A DNA stretch of 25,870 bases from CAYGVX01 sp964395545 (GCA_964395545.1 CAYNAW010000020.1:1-25870), one strand, 5' to 3'. Numbered from the stretch's first letter, positions 1 to 7,398 are shown. Program-made: numbers and translations. The notes: a model not told the origin generated them from the letters alone.

Positions 1-1020
1 TGGCACCTGTACAACATCATCCATCGGGGCGACTTGGTCTATGCGCGGACAACGAGGGAGACGAAGGTTGACGGAGAGTTTGCAAGGCCTCAGAAGGGCA
101 AGCGTGTCTCGGTTTTTATGGGCATAGCGGTCGAGGAGGTTGTGTGGGACCGCAGTTTGAACAGACTCAGACTCTCGGGCAGAATTCATGACGCGCCCGA
201 CGACGTTGCGGGAAGGGGAAGCCATCACACTTTGAACGTGATGGTCAACAAACCCTTGACAATCGTGAAAGAGAAGTGGCTGGACCATCAGGTGGACCGT
301 CTCGAGAGGGCGAGACGCTTTGAGGCGCCGCCTGTCATTGTGGTGTCGATTGACAGCGATGAGTATTGCATCGCTCTGATCAGACAATACGGGGTTGATG
401 TGCGGGCTGAGGGAAGAGTGAGCCTTCCTGGCAAATTGGAGGCGGACAAGAGGGCGGAAGCTGTGTTGAAGTATTTTAGAGCTGTCTCGGAGGCGTTGAG
501 GCTGGTGTGGCAGAGCAGTCGATGTTCGATTGTCATCATCGGTGTGGGTTTTGTGAAGAACCAGTTTGCCAAGTATGTACAGAGCGAGTCAGGGGAAGTT
601 GCAGGGGCCGTGGTGGACATGAAGAGTGTAAACAGCGGCGGCTTGGCTGGGATTAACGAGGCTTTGCGTTCTGGCGTCTTGGATACGGCGTTGAAGAGCA
701 TTCGTGTGGCTGAGGAGAGTCGGGTCGTTGAGGAAGTGTTGGCGAGACTGGGGAAAGAGAGAGGCGACGTGACCTACGGCTTGGGGCAGGTGAGAAAGGC
801 AGACTCGTTTGGAGCCGTGGAGACTCTGCTTGTGGCAGACTTCGCTTTGAGAGACGCTTCAGACGAGGATAGGCGGGTTTTGGAGGAATTGATGAAGGGA
901 GTTGAGGGAAAGAGGGGAACAGTCTTGGTGGTAAGCGTGGAACACGAGGCTGGCCAGAAGCTCTTGGCGTTGAGCGGAGTAGCGGCCCTTCTGCGCTTCT
1001 CAGTGGGGCAGAACCTCTAA
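1..1020 (+). CDS. pelA: Pelota (Dom34/aPelota) mRNA surveillance protein, 5'-truncated by the window edge
   Basis: Pelota binds the empty A site of stalled ribosomes with aEF1A or aABCE1 and triggers no-go/non-stop ribosome rescue. The reading frame is open from base 1 and begins WHLYNIIHRGDLVYARTTRE, the classic Pelota N-terminal domain; roughly the first 20 residues lie outside the window. A nominal TTG start at 34 is internal and not the real start. The Sm-like N domain is followed by a central eRF1-like domain (PPVIVVSIDSDEY, later GVGFVKNQF) and an L7Ae-like C domain with GLGQVRKA. The C-terminus (VLVVSVEHEAGQKLLALSGVAALLRF) is typical of the family, so the 3' end is intact. Its stop overlaps the stop of the convergent gene downstream by 3 bases. 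Confidence 0.95.
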   Translation, partial: WHLYNIIHRGDLVYARTTRETKVDGEFARPQKGKRVSVFMGIAVEEVVWDRSLNRLRLSGRIHDAPDDVAGRGSHHTLNVMVNKPLTIVKEKWLDHQVDRLERARRFEAPPVIVVSIDSDEYCIALIRQYGVDVRAEGRVSLPGKLEADKRAEAVLKYFRAVSEALRLVWQSSRCSIVIIGVGFVKNQFAKYVQSESGEVAGAVVDMKSVNSGGLAGINEALRSGVLDTALKSIRVAEESRVVEEVLARLGKERGDVTYGLGQVRKADSFGAVETLLVADFALRDASDEDRRVLEELMKGVEGKRGTVLVVSVEHEAGQKLLALSGVAALLRFSVGQNL

Positions 1021-1724
1021 CCGAGTCGAAGGCGACGTCTGACTTCGGGTTTGGTTTCTGCGAGCTTCTTCAGAGCCATCTCGAAAGTCTCGTCGGGCGA
1101 CAATTCTGCTTCGATGAAAACACCTGTTCGCCCGACCTCGTCTCGTCTCATCAGGGCGTGCACACGGTCCAAGACTGTTTCCAGCGAGACTCCCAGAAGT
1201 TTGGAGGCTTCGTCTTCTCGGTTGACGATGCTACTCTCAACGTGTCCTTTTGGCGTGGGCTCGATGAGCATGAGCCTCTTGTCGACGCCGACCACTCGTC
1301 GCGCTTCTTGAAGCATTTCCAGCGTAACTTCACCGCCGAATCGGTAGAACTCTCTCTCCACATTCCGCATTCTCACCAGTGGAAAGGAGACAGTGCGCTG
1401 TTTGTCGATTTCGATGTAGCCCTTCACGGCGTAGTAGGGGGTCGCTTGCACGACTAGCCGTCTAGATGGCACAATATCAGCCCGCTCGAGTGCGGTCTCA
1501 ATCATGAAGGAAGATGACGGGTCGGCTATGAAGACGTCTACATCGCTCTTCGCCGTGACATCGCCTCGGGCTATACTCCCATGCGTGACTGAGGCCAAGT
1601 TTGTCCGTTTCAGAATTTCCATGAGATGCATTGCTTCAAGGCGAAGAACTCTCAGTAGCTGCCAATGCTTCTTGCTGTAATGGATCTCTAAACGTTCAGC
1701 GCGTCCAAGCGGTTTCTTCGCCAT
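1017..1724 (-). CDS. Archaeal nucleotidyltransferase-domain protein (COG1665-like)
   Basis: This 235-residue protein carries the Pol-beta nucleotidyltransferase signature GSIARGDV (residues 49-56), followed by S60-D61-V-D63, which supplies the metal-binding Asp pair. The fold transfers a nucleotide to RNA, protein or a small molecule; the substrate of this archaeal subfamily is not known to me. The C-terminal half (LLGVSLETVLDRVHALMRRDEVGRTG) is helical and may be a substrate-binding or HTH-like region. It converges on pelota with overlapping stops and is divergent from the tRNA thiolase gene, so it sits among translation genes, and RNA modification is a reasonable guess. The ATG at 1724 is the first start in frame and lies about 20-30 bases downstream of a TATA-like stretch (1747-1757, minus strand). 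Confidence 0.8.
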   Translation of the reverse strand: MAKKPLGRAERLEIHYSKKHWQLLRVLRLEAMHLMEILKRTNLASVTHGSIARGDVTAKSDVDVFIADPSSSFMIETALERADIVPSRRLVVQATPYYAVKGYIEIDKQRTVSFPLVRMRNVEREFYRFGGEVTLEMLQEARRVVGVDKRLMLIEPTPKGHVESSIVNREDEASKLLGVSLETVLDRVHALMRRDEVGRTGVFIEAELSPDETFEMALKKLAETKPEVRRRLRLG

Positions 1725-1796
1725 GTTCTCAGCTTCTTAGAGAAACCTATACTAAAGCGTTAATTCAACATAAAGCGAGGACCCGGGCGGTAAACG
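1725..1796. promoter_or_regulatory. Divergent promoter region, nucleotidyltransferase / tRNA thiolase
   Basis: This 72-bp spacer separates two divergent genes. On the plus strand TTAATTCA (1760-1767) sits where a TATA box would place transcription start near 1790, giving a leader of only a few bases before the ATG at 1797. On the minus strand TTTAGTATAG (about 1748-1757) would drive the nucleotidyltransferase. Neither start has a convincing Shine-Dalgarno sequence, in keeping with nearly leaderless archaeal transcripts. This is inferred from spacing only. Confidence 0.45.
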
Positions 1797-2741
1797 ATGT
1801 CTCAGAAGTGTACGCTGTGCAGACGCAAAGACGCGGTCTACATGCGACCCTACTCGGGCGAGAGGTTGTGTACCAGCTGCTTCTGCCAATCTATAGAGGA
1901 TAAGGTTAGGGCAACAATAGCCGAGTACGAGATGCTTCGCTTCGACGACAGAATCGCGGTCGGAGTTTCCGGTGGCAAGGATAGTATGGCACTTCTCCGC
2001 ATTTTGGCGAAGTTAGAGAAGTCATTTCCGAAGGCCGAATTGACTGCCATTACCGTGGATGAGGGCATTCAGGGTTATAGGGATGAGGCATTGAAGATTG
2101 CGGAGGAGGGCTGTCGAGAGCTCGGGGTCAAACATACCGTCGTGTCATTTGAGGAGCTGTTCGGGCTCGGGTTAGATAAGCTTGTTGAAAAGGTGCGTAG
2201 GAAGGATAAAAGGAGTGAAGGCTTAACGCCTTGCGCCTACTGTGGTGTCCTGCGGCGGCGGGCGCTTAATTCTTCGGCTCGAAACATGGGGGCGACAAAG
2301 CTTGCGACTGCCCATAACCTGGACGACGAGACACAGACCGTACTGTTGAACATTTTGCATGGTGATCCGTTGAGAATCGCGAGAACCAAGCCTGTCTCGT
2401 CGTTTGAGGATTCGAGTTTTGTGTGTCGCATCAAGCCCTTCTGCGAAGTTCTGGAAAGAGAAACGGCCTTGTACGCTTTTTTGAAGGGAATCGAGTTTCA
2501 GAGTGTACCTTGCCCGTACGCGTCGTCGGCTTTGAGGAACGATGCGCGAGCTATGCTGAACAGGATGGAGGAAAAGCATCCGGGAGTGAAGTATACAGTT
2601 TTTGGTTCGGCTGGAAAATTGTGGTCGATGATGAGTGACGCTGCAGGAGGAGAAGATGTGGGCACCTGCAGGCTGTGTGGCGAACCTGCGATGGGCGATG
2701 TGTGTCAACCATGCAAAATGCTGCAAGGTCTGAAATCATAA
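1797..2741 (+). CDS. ttuA: tRNA 2-thiolation enzyme of the TtuA/NcsA (TtcA-like) family
   Basis: This is a PP-loop adenylating sulfurtransferase that thiolates a tRNA uridine (U54 for TtuA, wobble U34 for NcsA/Ncs6). The N-terminus has a zinc-binding CxxC pair (C5/C8, C25/C28), then the PP-loop SGGKDS at 58-63. PCAYCGVLRR (C146, C149) and PCPY (C239) supply the three Cys that hold the [4Fe-4S] cluster in the family. TAHNLDDETQT follows the fold, and a C-terminal zinc finger closes it (C291, C294, C303, C306). At 314 residues it is full length with all catalytic Cys present. The sequence alone does not separate TtuA from NcsA; the sulfur donor would be a ubiquitin-like TtuB/SAMP protein, not seen here. 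The ATG at 1797 is followed at once by the first zinc finger, which fixes the start. Confidence 0.88.
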   Translation: MSQKCTLCRRKDAVYMRPYSGERLCTSCFCQSIEDKVRATIAEYEMLRFDDRIAVGVSGGKDSMALLRILAKLEKSFPKAELTAITVDEGIQGYRDEALKIAEEGCRELGVKHTVVSFEELFGLGLDKLVEKVRRKDKRSEGLTPCAYCGVLRRRALNSSARNMGATKLATAHNLDDETQTVLLNILHGDPLRIARTKPVSSFEDSSFVCRIKPFCEVLERETALYAFLKGIEFQSVPCPYASSALRNDARAMLNRMEEKHPGVKYTVFGSAGKLWSMMSDAAGGEDVGTCRLCGEPAMGDVCQPCKMLQGLKS

Positions 2742-2795
2742 TCCTGTCGAATTTTGACGAGCCTTCCGAGAACTGCCTGCGCGTGTATTGACCAC

Positions 2796-2805
2796 AAATT
2801 TAATA
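2796..2805 (+). promoter_or_regulatory. TATA-like box upstream of the lysine-rich small ORF
   Basis: AAATTTAATA at 2796-2805 is an AT-rich TATA-like box in a less AT-rich spacer. Its centre is about 28 bp upstream of the GTG at 2830, the spacing expected if transcription starts at the GTG, giving a leaderless mRNA. A second TTAATA pair follows (2814-2825). This supports transcription of the tiny ORF but is position-based inference. Confidence 0.4.
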
Positions 2806-2829
2806 CTGTTCTGTTAATACTTAATACGC

Positions 2830-2925
2830 GTGAATAAGATGGGTATGGGAAAGAGCTCTAAGAAAAAGCCAATGACCAAGAAGGAAAGAAAAGAGAAAAA
2901 GAAGAAGCGCAAAGAGAAGCGTTGA
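2830..2925 (+). CDS. Tiny lysine-rich basic protein, 31 aa, unrecognised
   Basis: A short frame runs from GTG at 2830 (or ATG at 2839/2845) to TGA at 2923-2925. It reads MNKMGMGKSSKKKPMTKK and then alternating K/E/R to a KEKR end. About half of the residues are Lys or Arg. No known family is evident; it loosely recalls very small basic ribosomal or nucleic-acid-binding proteins such as L41e, but the sequence is not L41e. Support comes from a TATA-like box placed correctly for a leaderless start, a clean stop, and no competing gene on either strand. Low-complexity A/G-rich DNA can also give such frames by chance, so confidence is limited. It follows the tRNA thiolase by about 90 bp but seems to have its own promoter. 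Confidence 0.4.
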   Translation: MNKMGMGKSSKKKPMTKKERKEKKKKRKEKR

Positions 2926-3246
2926 AGCTAGCGCCCCATGCAAACGTGAGATAACTGCTGCGTTTCTTAGAAAGCAATTGTGATACTCGAACCGTGCCCA
3001 TGCTGGAGTTGTCTCACGTACCCTCTCTTTTCTAGAAAGCAACCGTAGAATCCAAGAATCTAGATATCTTGTTCTCCGGGGTTTTGCGTGGAGCCTCAGC
3101 CGTTGGTGTGGCGTGAATGAAGAGGCGATGGTTTGCAGGGAAGTGAGCCCTGTTAGAGTAAACACGCCTACAGCATCTGGCGAGCAGAGTCGGCTTTTGG
3201 CGGGATGAACAAAAACGATAAGAGAAAGTCGGAGTAAGGTCTGTCT
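2926..3246. other. Non-coding stretch with a long-stem inverted repeat
   Basis: About 320 bp without a convincing gene. The first third contains an inverted repeat, 2944-2955 (ACGTGAGATAAC) with 3008-3019 (GTTGTCTCACGT), which would form a 12-bp stem with one G-U pair around a 52-nt loop. The 10-mer TAGAAAGCAA occurs twice as a direct repeat (2968-2977 and 3033-3042), once inside and once outside the loop. From about 3113 a GTG frame of 31 codons (ending near 3208) is open but has no recognisable product. I saw no match to tRNA, RNase P RNA or box C/D consensus. A structured small RNA or a 3'-end processing element is possible. Confidence 0.35.
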
Positions 3247-3642
3247 ATGCGTTGCTCGCACTGCGGATTATGTTGTGAACGAACTGAAATGCTGCTTTCC
3301 AACGAAGACGTCGAGCGTCTGGGAAAAGTAGGATACGATAGGCAGAAGTTTGCCCGATTTGACAGGCATGGTTTTGTCAGACTGCGAAATCGGATGGGGT
3401 TCTGCGTGTTCTACGACGCCGCAAAACATCGCTGCAGGGTCTACAAATACAGGCCTTTGGGATGTCGAGTCTATCCAGTAGTCTACAGCGAACGGAAAGG
3501 GATAGTGGTAGATCATCTTTGTCCGATGAGAAAGACGGTCTCAGCAGGTGAGCTTGGAAGAAAGGGTAAAAAAGTGGTGGAGCTTTTGCGAAGAGTCGAT
3601 AATGAAGCGACTTCACGCAAAGGCACTCGTGCGGCACCGTAG
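3247..3642 (+). CDS. YkgJ-family cysteine-cluster protein (UPF0153-like)
   Basis: This 131-residue protein shows the YkgJ/UPF0153 pattern: an N-terminal CxxCxxCC (C3, C6, C9, C10), then C53, C63, the RPxxCRxYP motif around C73, and C92. The family binds a metal, probably zinc or an Fe-S cluster, through these Cys; its biochemical role is unsettled. All the signature Cys are present. The last 35 residues are basic and look disordered. The ATG at 3247 directly precedes the first Cys motif, which fixes the start. The upstream spacer is non-coding and the SRP RNA gene lies downstream, so it is probably monocistronic. Confidence 0.85.
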   Translation: MRCSHCGLCCERTEMLLSNEDVERLGKVGYDRQKFARFDRHGFVRLRNRMGFCVFYDAAKHRCRVYKYRPLGCRVYPVVYSERKGIVVDHLCPMRKTVSAGELGRKGKKVVELLRRVDNEATSRKGTRAAP

Positions 3643-3860
3643 GACAGAGACCTACGACCGACCAGTCAGCAACCCAGATTCTCGCGCGGGCATTTGCGCA
3701 TAGGCCTGAAATTCAAGTGGATGTTTGGTTTTTAGTGGTGGAGAAGATTTTGCTTTTCGTGTGCACTAGCATCCAAATAGAACAGGCTAATCGTGCCTGA
3801 GCACACGCCCAGTGCCCTAGCAACAAAAGCTAATAAACCACCAACCAAACAAACACCACT
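3643..3860. other. Intergenic region upstream of the SRP RNA with hairpins
   Basis: No gene is seen. CGTGTGC (3758-3764) pairs with GCACACG (3801-3807), with a nested TAGC/GCTA pair inside, which could be a 3'-end structure for the YkgJ transcript. GTTTGGTT (3723-3730) and AGTGGTG (3734-3740) each have a reverse complement, AACCAAAC (3843-3850) and CACCACT (3854-3860), just before the SRP RNA. These pairs are in parallel order, so they compete and do not form one hairpin. Confidence 0.3.
3831..3837 (+). promoter_or_regulatory. TATA box of the SRP RNA gene
   Basis: TAATAAA at 3831-3837, preceded by an A-rich BRE-like ACAAAAG, is centred about 27 bp before the inferred 5' end of the SRP RNA at 3861. 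That is the standard archaeal TATA-to-start distance. It independently supports the RNA's 5' boundary. Confidence 0.55.
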
Positions 3861-4197
3861 GGGCGGTGGGCCTCAAGTGGAGGGCTAGGGGTCCTCTGAA
3901 AGGCGTCAAGCCTTGACCGTAAATCCTCTATACGACGGACTGACAGCTGAGGCTGAGGCGTCCAAGAACGTCGAGTCCGGCCTATCCCTGCGATGAGCAT
4001 CCGTCCCTCGGGGCTGACGGTCACGGAACCGTTTCCGTAAGGAAAAGGTTTCTGTGTTAGATAGGCGAACCCGGCCAGGCCCGGGAGGGAGCAACCTAAA
4101 CCTAAACGTTTGGCGCTCGAGGGGAAGCGGATATGAGACAAGGATATCCTTGGACTTGACGAACACCGAGCGCTGAACCTCAGTGACCTGCCGCCCT
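3861..4197 (+). ncRNA. ffs: Archaeal signal recognition particle RNA (7S RNA)
   Basis: The RNA scaffold of SRP targets membrane and secreted proteins co-translationally with SRP54 and SRP19. The ends pair (GGGCGG at 3861-3866 with CCGCCC at 4191-4196), forming helix 1 as in archaeal SRP RNAs. Helix 6 is a long hairpin (about 4022-4056) capped by the GNAR-type tetraloop GUAA at 4037-4040, the SRP19 site. Helix 8 carries the near-universal SRP54 site: GGCCAGG (4073-4079), stem CCC/GGG, tetraloop GGGA (4083-4086), then AGCA (4090-4093), matching the bacterial and archaeal pattern GGUCAGG..GGAA..AGCA. The length of about 337 nt fits the archaeal type with an Alu domain. The tetraloop GGGA instead of the common GGAA still obeys GNRA. 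Ends are estimated to within a few bases. Confidence 0.9.
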
Positions 4198-4322
4198 TCC
4201 CCTTGCATTAGCAGATTATCGTGAATTCGTATTCTCTTTTCATAAATGAGAATAACAGCGCCTCTTGAAAGCAATCTGCAAAGACGCTTCAGAAGCGCGC
4301 TCAAAGGCTAAGGGACCTGATC
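4198..4322. promoter_or_regulatory. Spacer and probable promoter of the KaiC-like operon
   Basis: After the SRP RNA there is a pyrimidine-rich stretch, then TTTTCATAAATGAG (about 4237-4250), a plausible TATA element. It would start transcription near 4270-4275 and give a leader of about 50 nt. AAGGGAC (4310-4316) before the ATG at 4323 is a weak Shine-Dalgarno. No gene is seen here. Confidence 0.35.
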
Positions 4323-5006
4323 ATGGAACGCACAAAGACAGGAGTAGAAGGGCTTGACGAGCTGATTGATGGAGGAGTCATAAAAGGTGAAGTGCTCCTC
4401 CTTGCAGGCAGCACTGGCAGCGGCAAGACAATCCTCTCTACACAGTTCATCAATAACGGCGCACGCCTCTACGCCGAAAAGGGCGTATACGTAACGTTCG
4501 AAGAAGACGAGATCAGCCTGAAGCGAAATATGGCAAAGCTAGGCATGGATCTGGAAAGGCTGGAAAAAGAGAAACGAGTCAGAGTGATTGGACTGCAGAC
4601 GATGAAGGAAGTAGGTCTCAACGCCAACTTGGATTACATTCTGAAAGTCGTAAGAGAACTCGGCGCAGAACGTCTGGTTATCGACTCTCTCACGGCTTTT
4701 CTCACAGGAACCGGGGAGAAATTTGAGTACAGAACCCTGATGCACCTTTTCTACAAGATACTGAAAAAAATGGGCTGTACAACGATAATGACCTGCAGCG
4801 TACCATCAGGCTCAGAAACCTTAGGGCTGGGAATAGAAGAATTCATAGCAGACTCGGTGATTGTTCTTGAGAACGTAATCATCGACTCAGAGCTGAAAAC
4901 GCGTTTTCTGATCCGAAAGATGCGGGGAACAAGCCACAGCAGGACATATCACGACGTGATAATAAACGAAAGTGGATTGAGAATAGTACCGTTTTCAACC
5001 ATGTAA
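4323..5006 (+). CDS. KaiC-like RecA-superfamily ATPase, single domain
   Basis: This 227-residue protein is a single KaiC-type ATPase domain. It opens TKTGVEGLDELIDGGVIKGE, followed by Walker A GSTGSGKT (29-36). TFEEDE (about 58-63) supplies the catalytic Glu pair, and LVIDSLTAF (118-126) is Walker B with D121. The tail includes RKMRGTSHSR, typical of archaeal KaiC-like proteins. Such proteins act in signalling as ATP-dependent, often oligomeric switches; they are not proof of a circadian clock. The next gene starts 15 bp downstream, and the third overlaps the second, so the three form an operon. The partner protein ends in a degenerate copy of the same fold with an identical DSLT Walker-B-like motif, suggesting that the two interact. 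Confidence 0.9.
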   Translation: MERTKTGVEGLDELIDGGVIKGEVLLLAGSTGSGKTILSTQFINNGARLYAEKGVYVTFEEDEISLKRNMAKLGMDLERLEKEKRVRVIGLQTMKEVGLNANLDYILKVVRELGAERLVIDSLTAFLTGTGEKFEYRTLMHLFYKILKKMGCTTIMTCSVPSGSETLGLGIEEFIADSVIVLENVIIDSELKTRFLIRKMRGTSHSRTYHDVIINESGLRIVPFSTM

Positions 5007-5021
5007 CGGCTGGGAAACGGG

Positions 5022-6881
5022 ATGATGGGTCTGTTCTTTTTCACAGCCGCGTTCGGAGCGCTACTGACACTGGCGATAGTCTTCTTACGGCAGAAAGGCG
5101 CCTACTTCAAGTCGGTGCAAGTACTGCTCCTCGTCGCATTCTCCGGAATACTGTCCCTCGTCTTCACAAACATGATTAAGAACTACCTCATAACGGAGAG
5201 CGGAGTAATAACCCCCTACGTTCTGTGGGGTACCTCAGCTGCGATCATAAGCGCCTTGGCCTTGGAACATACGGCTTTCGTCTTGTGGAAACAACAACAA
5301 GGCGCGACTCAAAGGAAGAGCTTCTTCGCGAGCCAGATCAACATGCTCTCGTTGCTTTTCAAAACATTCGCTTTCGCCGTCTTGATTGTGACATGGGTTG
5401 CGATGCCGTGGGAGGTGGAATACGTGTTGACCCTCTGGGGCAACCTCGTTCAGGGGCCGGTCTACTCTCCATGGTACATGGCTTTGCTCGGAACGTTACT
5501 GATATTGACAATCCTGTACCCGTGCCTGATCTTCATTCGGCTAAGCCGCAGATGTAACGATAAGCAAGTGTCAGACGCGCTCTGGTGGCTTGGAATTTCC
5601 TGGGCATTCACTGGGGGAACCTTGTTGTTTTTCCATGGTCTACTAAGAGGCTTGGGCATTGAGCTAACCGAGATAAGCTCTGTTTTTTACGTGTTGTATT
5701 TCGGAATACTTGCCTACCATTTCAAACGGACAACAACCTTGGAAGGACTGTTCAAACCGGCGTGTCCTTCCCTTCGCCTAAGAGAAGGCGAACACTTGGT
5801 TGTATTCTACACTAGCAAAGTAGACAAATGGAAGCTTTTCTCCACGTACATCCACGAAGGAATTCGAGAGGGTGACAGAGTCATATACGCATTCTCGGAA
5901 CCAGACACAGACGTTGTCAGACCCAAGCTCAGGGAATGTGGAATTGATGTTGAGAAATGCGAGAGGAACGGCTCACTTGTCTTGATGGGCGTATCACACG
6001 TCTACATTCGGAACGGGGTAATCAACAAGAGCCAGCTTATCAATTTCTGGAACGACCTGAAAACCGATACGAGAAAGAGCAGGTTCAAGCACGAGAGGGA
6101 CCTCTTCGATATGGGAGACTTGAGCTTCTTAGGGAGCCAGAAGGACGTGTACTTCGAGTATCTCAGAGAAGCCAACACTCAGCTGATGGACCCCTTCATG
6201 ATTGAGCTCCGAGCAGTCAACATTGAGGCTTTGGATCCCAGAGTCATTCAGGAGTTCAGGTTCCTAGGCACCAAATCAATGGATTTGCTTGAATACTCCG
6301 ACAAGTTCTCGAAAAAGATCGGCGTCAACCATAAGCATATGGTTGGTAGGAATCTTCTGCTGGAATTCGACCCAGCCGCAGACTACGAGGACGTGATTCG
6401 CGACTTTGTCATGGAAGCCTCTGCAAACGCCGAGTCCGCCATCATATTCACCGGGCGAGGCAGTACGCTGCACACCCTCCTGAATGATCAGGAGAATGTG
6501 AAGTTCGTGCTGTTGACCAGCTTTACTCCAAAACCTGAGGAACATCCAGAAAGTCTTCTGGTACCCGCAAATAACACATCTCTTCTTCTTGACGCTTTGA
6601 GCAAGGCGGTCAAGAGCCACCGAAACGGAAGCTCCAATTTCGTATTTGACAGTCTCACCAGCCTCATTCTGCAGGTGGGATTCGACAAAGCCTACAACTT
6701 TGCGCGCTATGCCTTGGAGATTCTCAGCTCAGCAAATGTCACCTCGATATTCTTGTTCAATCCCAGTGCCCACGACCAAAAAATCGCCTCCAGTCTGAGG
6801 AGCCTGTTCAGCAACCAAATGTCCTTCGAAAAGGAAGGAATCGAAATCGTTAAGTTAACTGAGGAATTAATGAAAACATGA
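5022..6881 (+). CDS. Seven-helix membrane sensor with MEDS-like domain and degenerate KaiC-like C-domain
   Basis: This 619-residue protein has three parts. Residues 1-235 contain about seven hydrophobic helices (roughly 2-22, 33-50, 66-86, 108-128, 150-172, 190-208, 216-234), forming a membrane module. Residues about 255-430 (EGEHLVVFYTSKVDKWKLF, YIHEGIREGDRVIYAFSEPD) resemble the MEDS sensory domain of methanogen and DcmR-type proteins. Residues about 443-612 look like a RecA/KaiC fold that has lost Walker A: FTGRGSTLHT (476-485) has no GKT, yet FVFDSLTSL (540-548) matches the Walker B of the ATPase encoded upstream. The protein is likely a membrane receptor whose inactive KaiC-like tail engages the active ATPase. 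The ligand is unknown. The start at 5022 (ATGATG) could equally be 5025. Confidence 0.75.
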   Translation: MMGLFFFTAAFGALLTLAIVFLRQKGAYFKSVQVLLLVAFSGILSLVFTNMIKNYLITESGVITPYVLWGTSAAIISALALEHTAFVLWKQQQGATQRKSFFASQINMLSLLFKTFAFAVLIVTWVAMPWEVEYVLTLWGNLVQGPVYSPWYMALLGTLLILTILYPCLIFIRLSRRCNDKQVSDALWWLGISWAFTGGTLLFFHGLLRGLGIELTEISSVFYVLYFGILAYHFKRTTTLEGLFKPACPSLRLREGEHLVVFYTSKVDKWKLFSTYIHEGIREGDRVIYAFSEPDTDVVRPKLRECGIDVEKCERNGSLVLMGVSHVYIRNGVINKSQLINFWNDLKTDTRKSRFKHERDLFDMGDLSFLGSQKDVYFEYLREANTQLMDPFMIELRAVNIEALDPRVIQEFRFLGTKSMDLLEYSDKFSKKIGVNHKHMVGRNLLLEFDPAADYEDVIRDFVMEASANAESAIIFTGRGSTLHTLLNDQENVKFVLLTSFTPKPEEHPESLLVPANNTSLLLDALSKAVKSHRNGSSNFVFDSLTSLILQVGFDKAYNFARYALEILSSANVTSIFLFNPSAHDQKIASSLRSLFSNQMSFEKEGIEIVKLTEELMKT

Positions 6882-7219
6882 GGGTGAACGTTATGGAGAC
6901 GAGTCGCGAATTTGAGAAATCGCTTTCGAAGATCATAGATACGCAACTCAGACAAGTATTCGGAGAGTCAGGCACTTCTGTCATCTACCAGTACTTGGAG
7001 AGCACTCTTTCCCTATCACATGAGGACATTCCCAAAAAGCTCGACGTTTTCGCGGAAGGATTGGACAGATTTCTCAGTTCAGGGGCGAGAGTTGTGGAGA
7101 AAGTAATTCTGGACGGACTCTATTCCGACTTTGGGCAAGAGTTTCAGTTCAAGAGCGGCTACGATTTCATTGACTATGTAAACGCGTTGAGAACAACAGT
7201 CAAAGGAAACAACACGTAG
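6878..7219 (+). CDS. Small protein resembling a NitrOD5-type output domain
   Basis: This 113-residue protein starts in an ATGA overlap with the sensor gene, so translation is coupled. The pattern IYQYLE, then EDIPKKLDVFAEGLDRFLSS, GARVVEKVILDGLYSDFG and a final FIDYVNAL resembles the archaeal output domain that I recall as NitrOD5, found at the ends of archaeal signalling proteins and as stand-alone proteins. There are no Cys, no transmembrane helices and no catalytic motif. It is probably the effector or adaptor of the three-gene system. The family assignment is from memory of the pattern and is moderate; the operon membership is directly visible. A second in-frame ATG at 6893 is a possible alternative start. 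Confidence 0.6.
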   Translation: MRVNVMETSREFEKSLSKIIDTQLRQVFGESGTSVIYQYLESTLSLSHEDIPKKLDVFAEGLDRFLSSGARVVEKVILDGLYSDFGQEFQFKSGYDFIDYVNALRTTVKGNNT

Positions 7220-7322
7220 ATCTTCTCTAGGTCTGATCTGCCTCCCTCCTGCAGAGCTTCAACGAATGATCGGCGTGATCTCGAGAGCTCGGAGCAATGA
7301 GTGGGAACATTTGGATACCATA

Positions 7323-7356
7323 GCGGCAATGCCGCAAAGTACCTCGCGTAGAGGTA
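7323..7356. repeat. Two adjacent hairpins upstream of the radical SAM gene
   Basis: GCGGCAATGCCGC (7323-7335) is a near-perfect palindrome. It is followed at once by TACCTC (7340-7345) and GAGGTA (7351-7356), a 6-bp stem with a 5-nt loop. They lie in the roughly 210-bp gene-free spacer after the KaiC operon. They could be the 3'-end structure of that operon or a protein-binding site; no T-tract follows. Confidence 0.35.
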
Positions 7357-7398
7357 GGAGGATTCGGAATAGCCTTGGACACGCGCATCATCCTAAGG

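Noticed and set aside
2821..3261. Minus-strand open frame of 146 codons with a hydrophobic end
   Set aside because: The hydrophobic run is just the antisense of the lysine-rich codons at 2830-2925; no family resemblance, and it crosses the inverted repeat.
3906..4304. Minus-strand open frame of 132 codons
   Set aside because: It is antisense to the SRP RNA, whose conserved helices explain the sequence.
4323..5006. A true circadian clock (KaiABC)
   Set aside because: Only a single KaiC-like domain is present and there is no KaiA or KaiB; archaeal KaiC-like ATPases are general signalling proteins.
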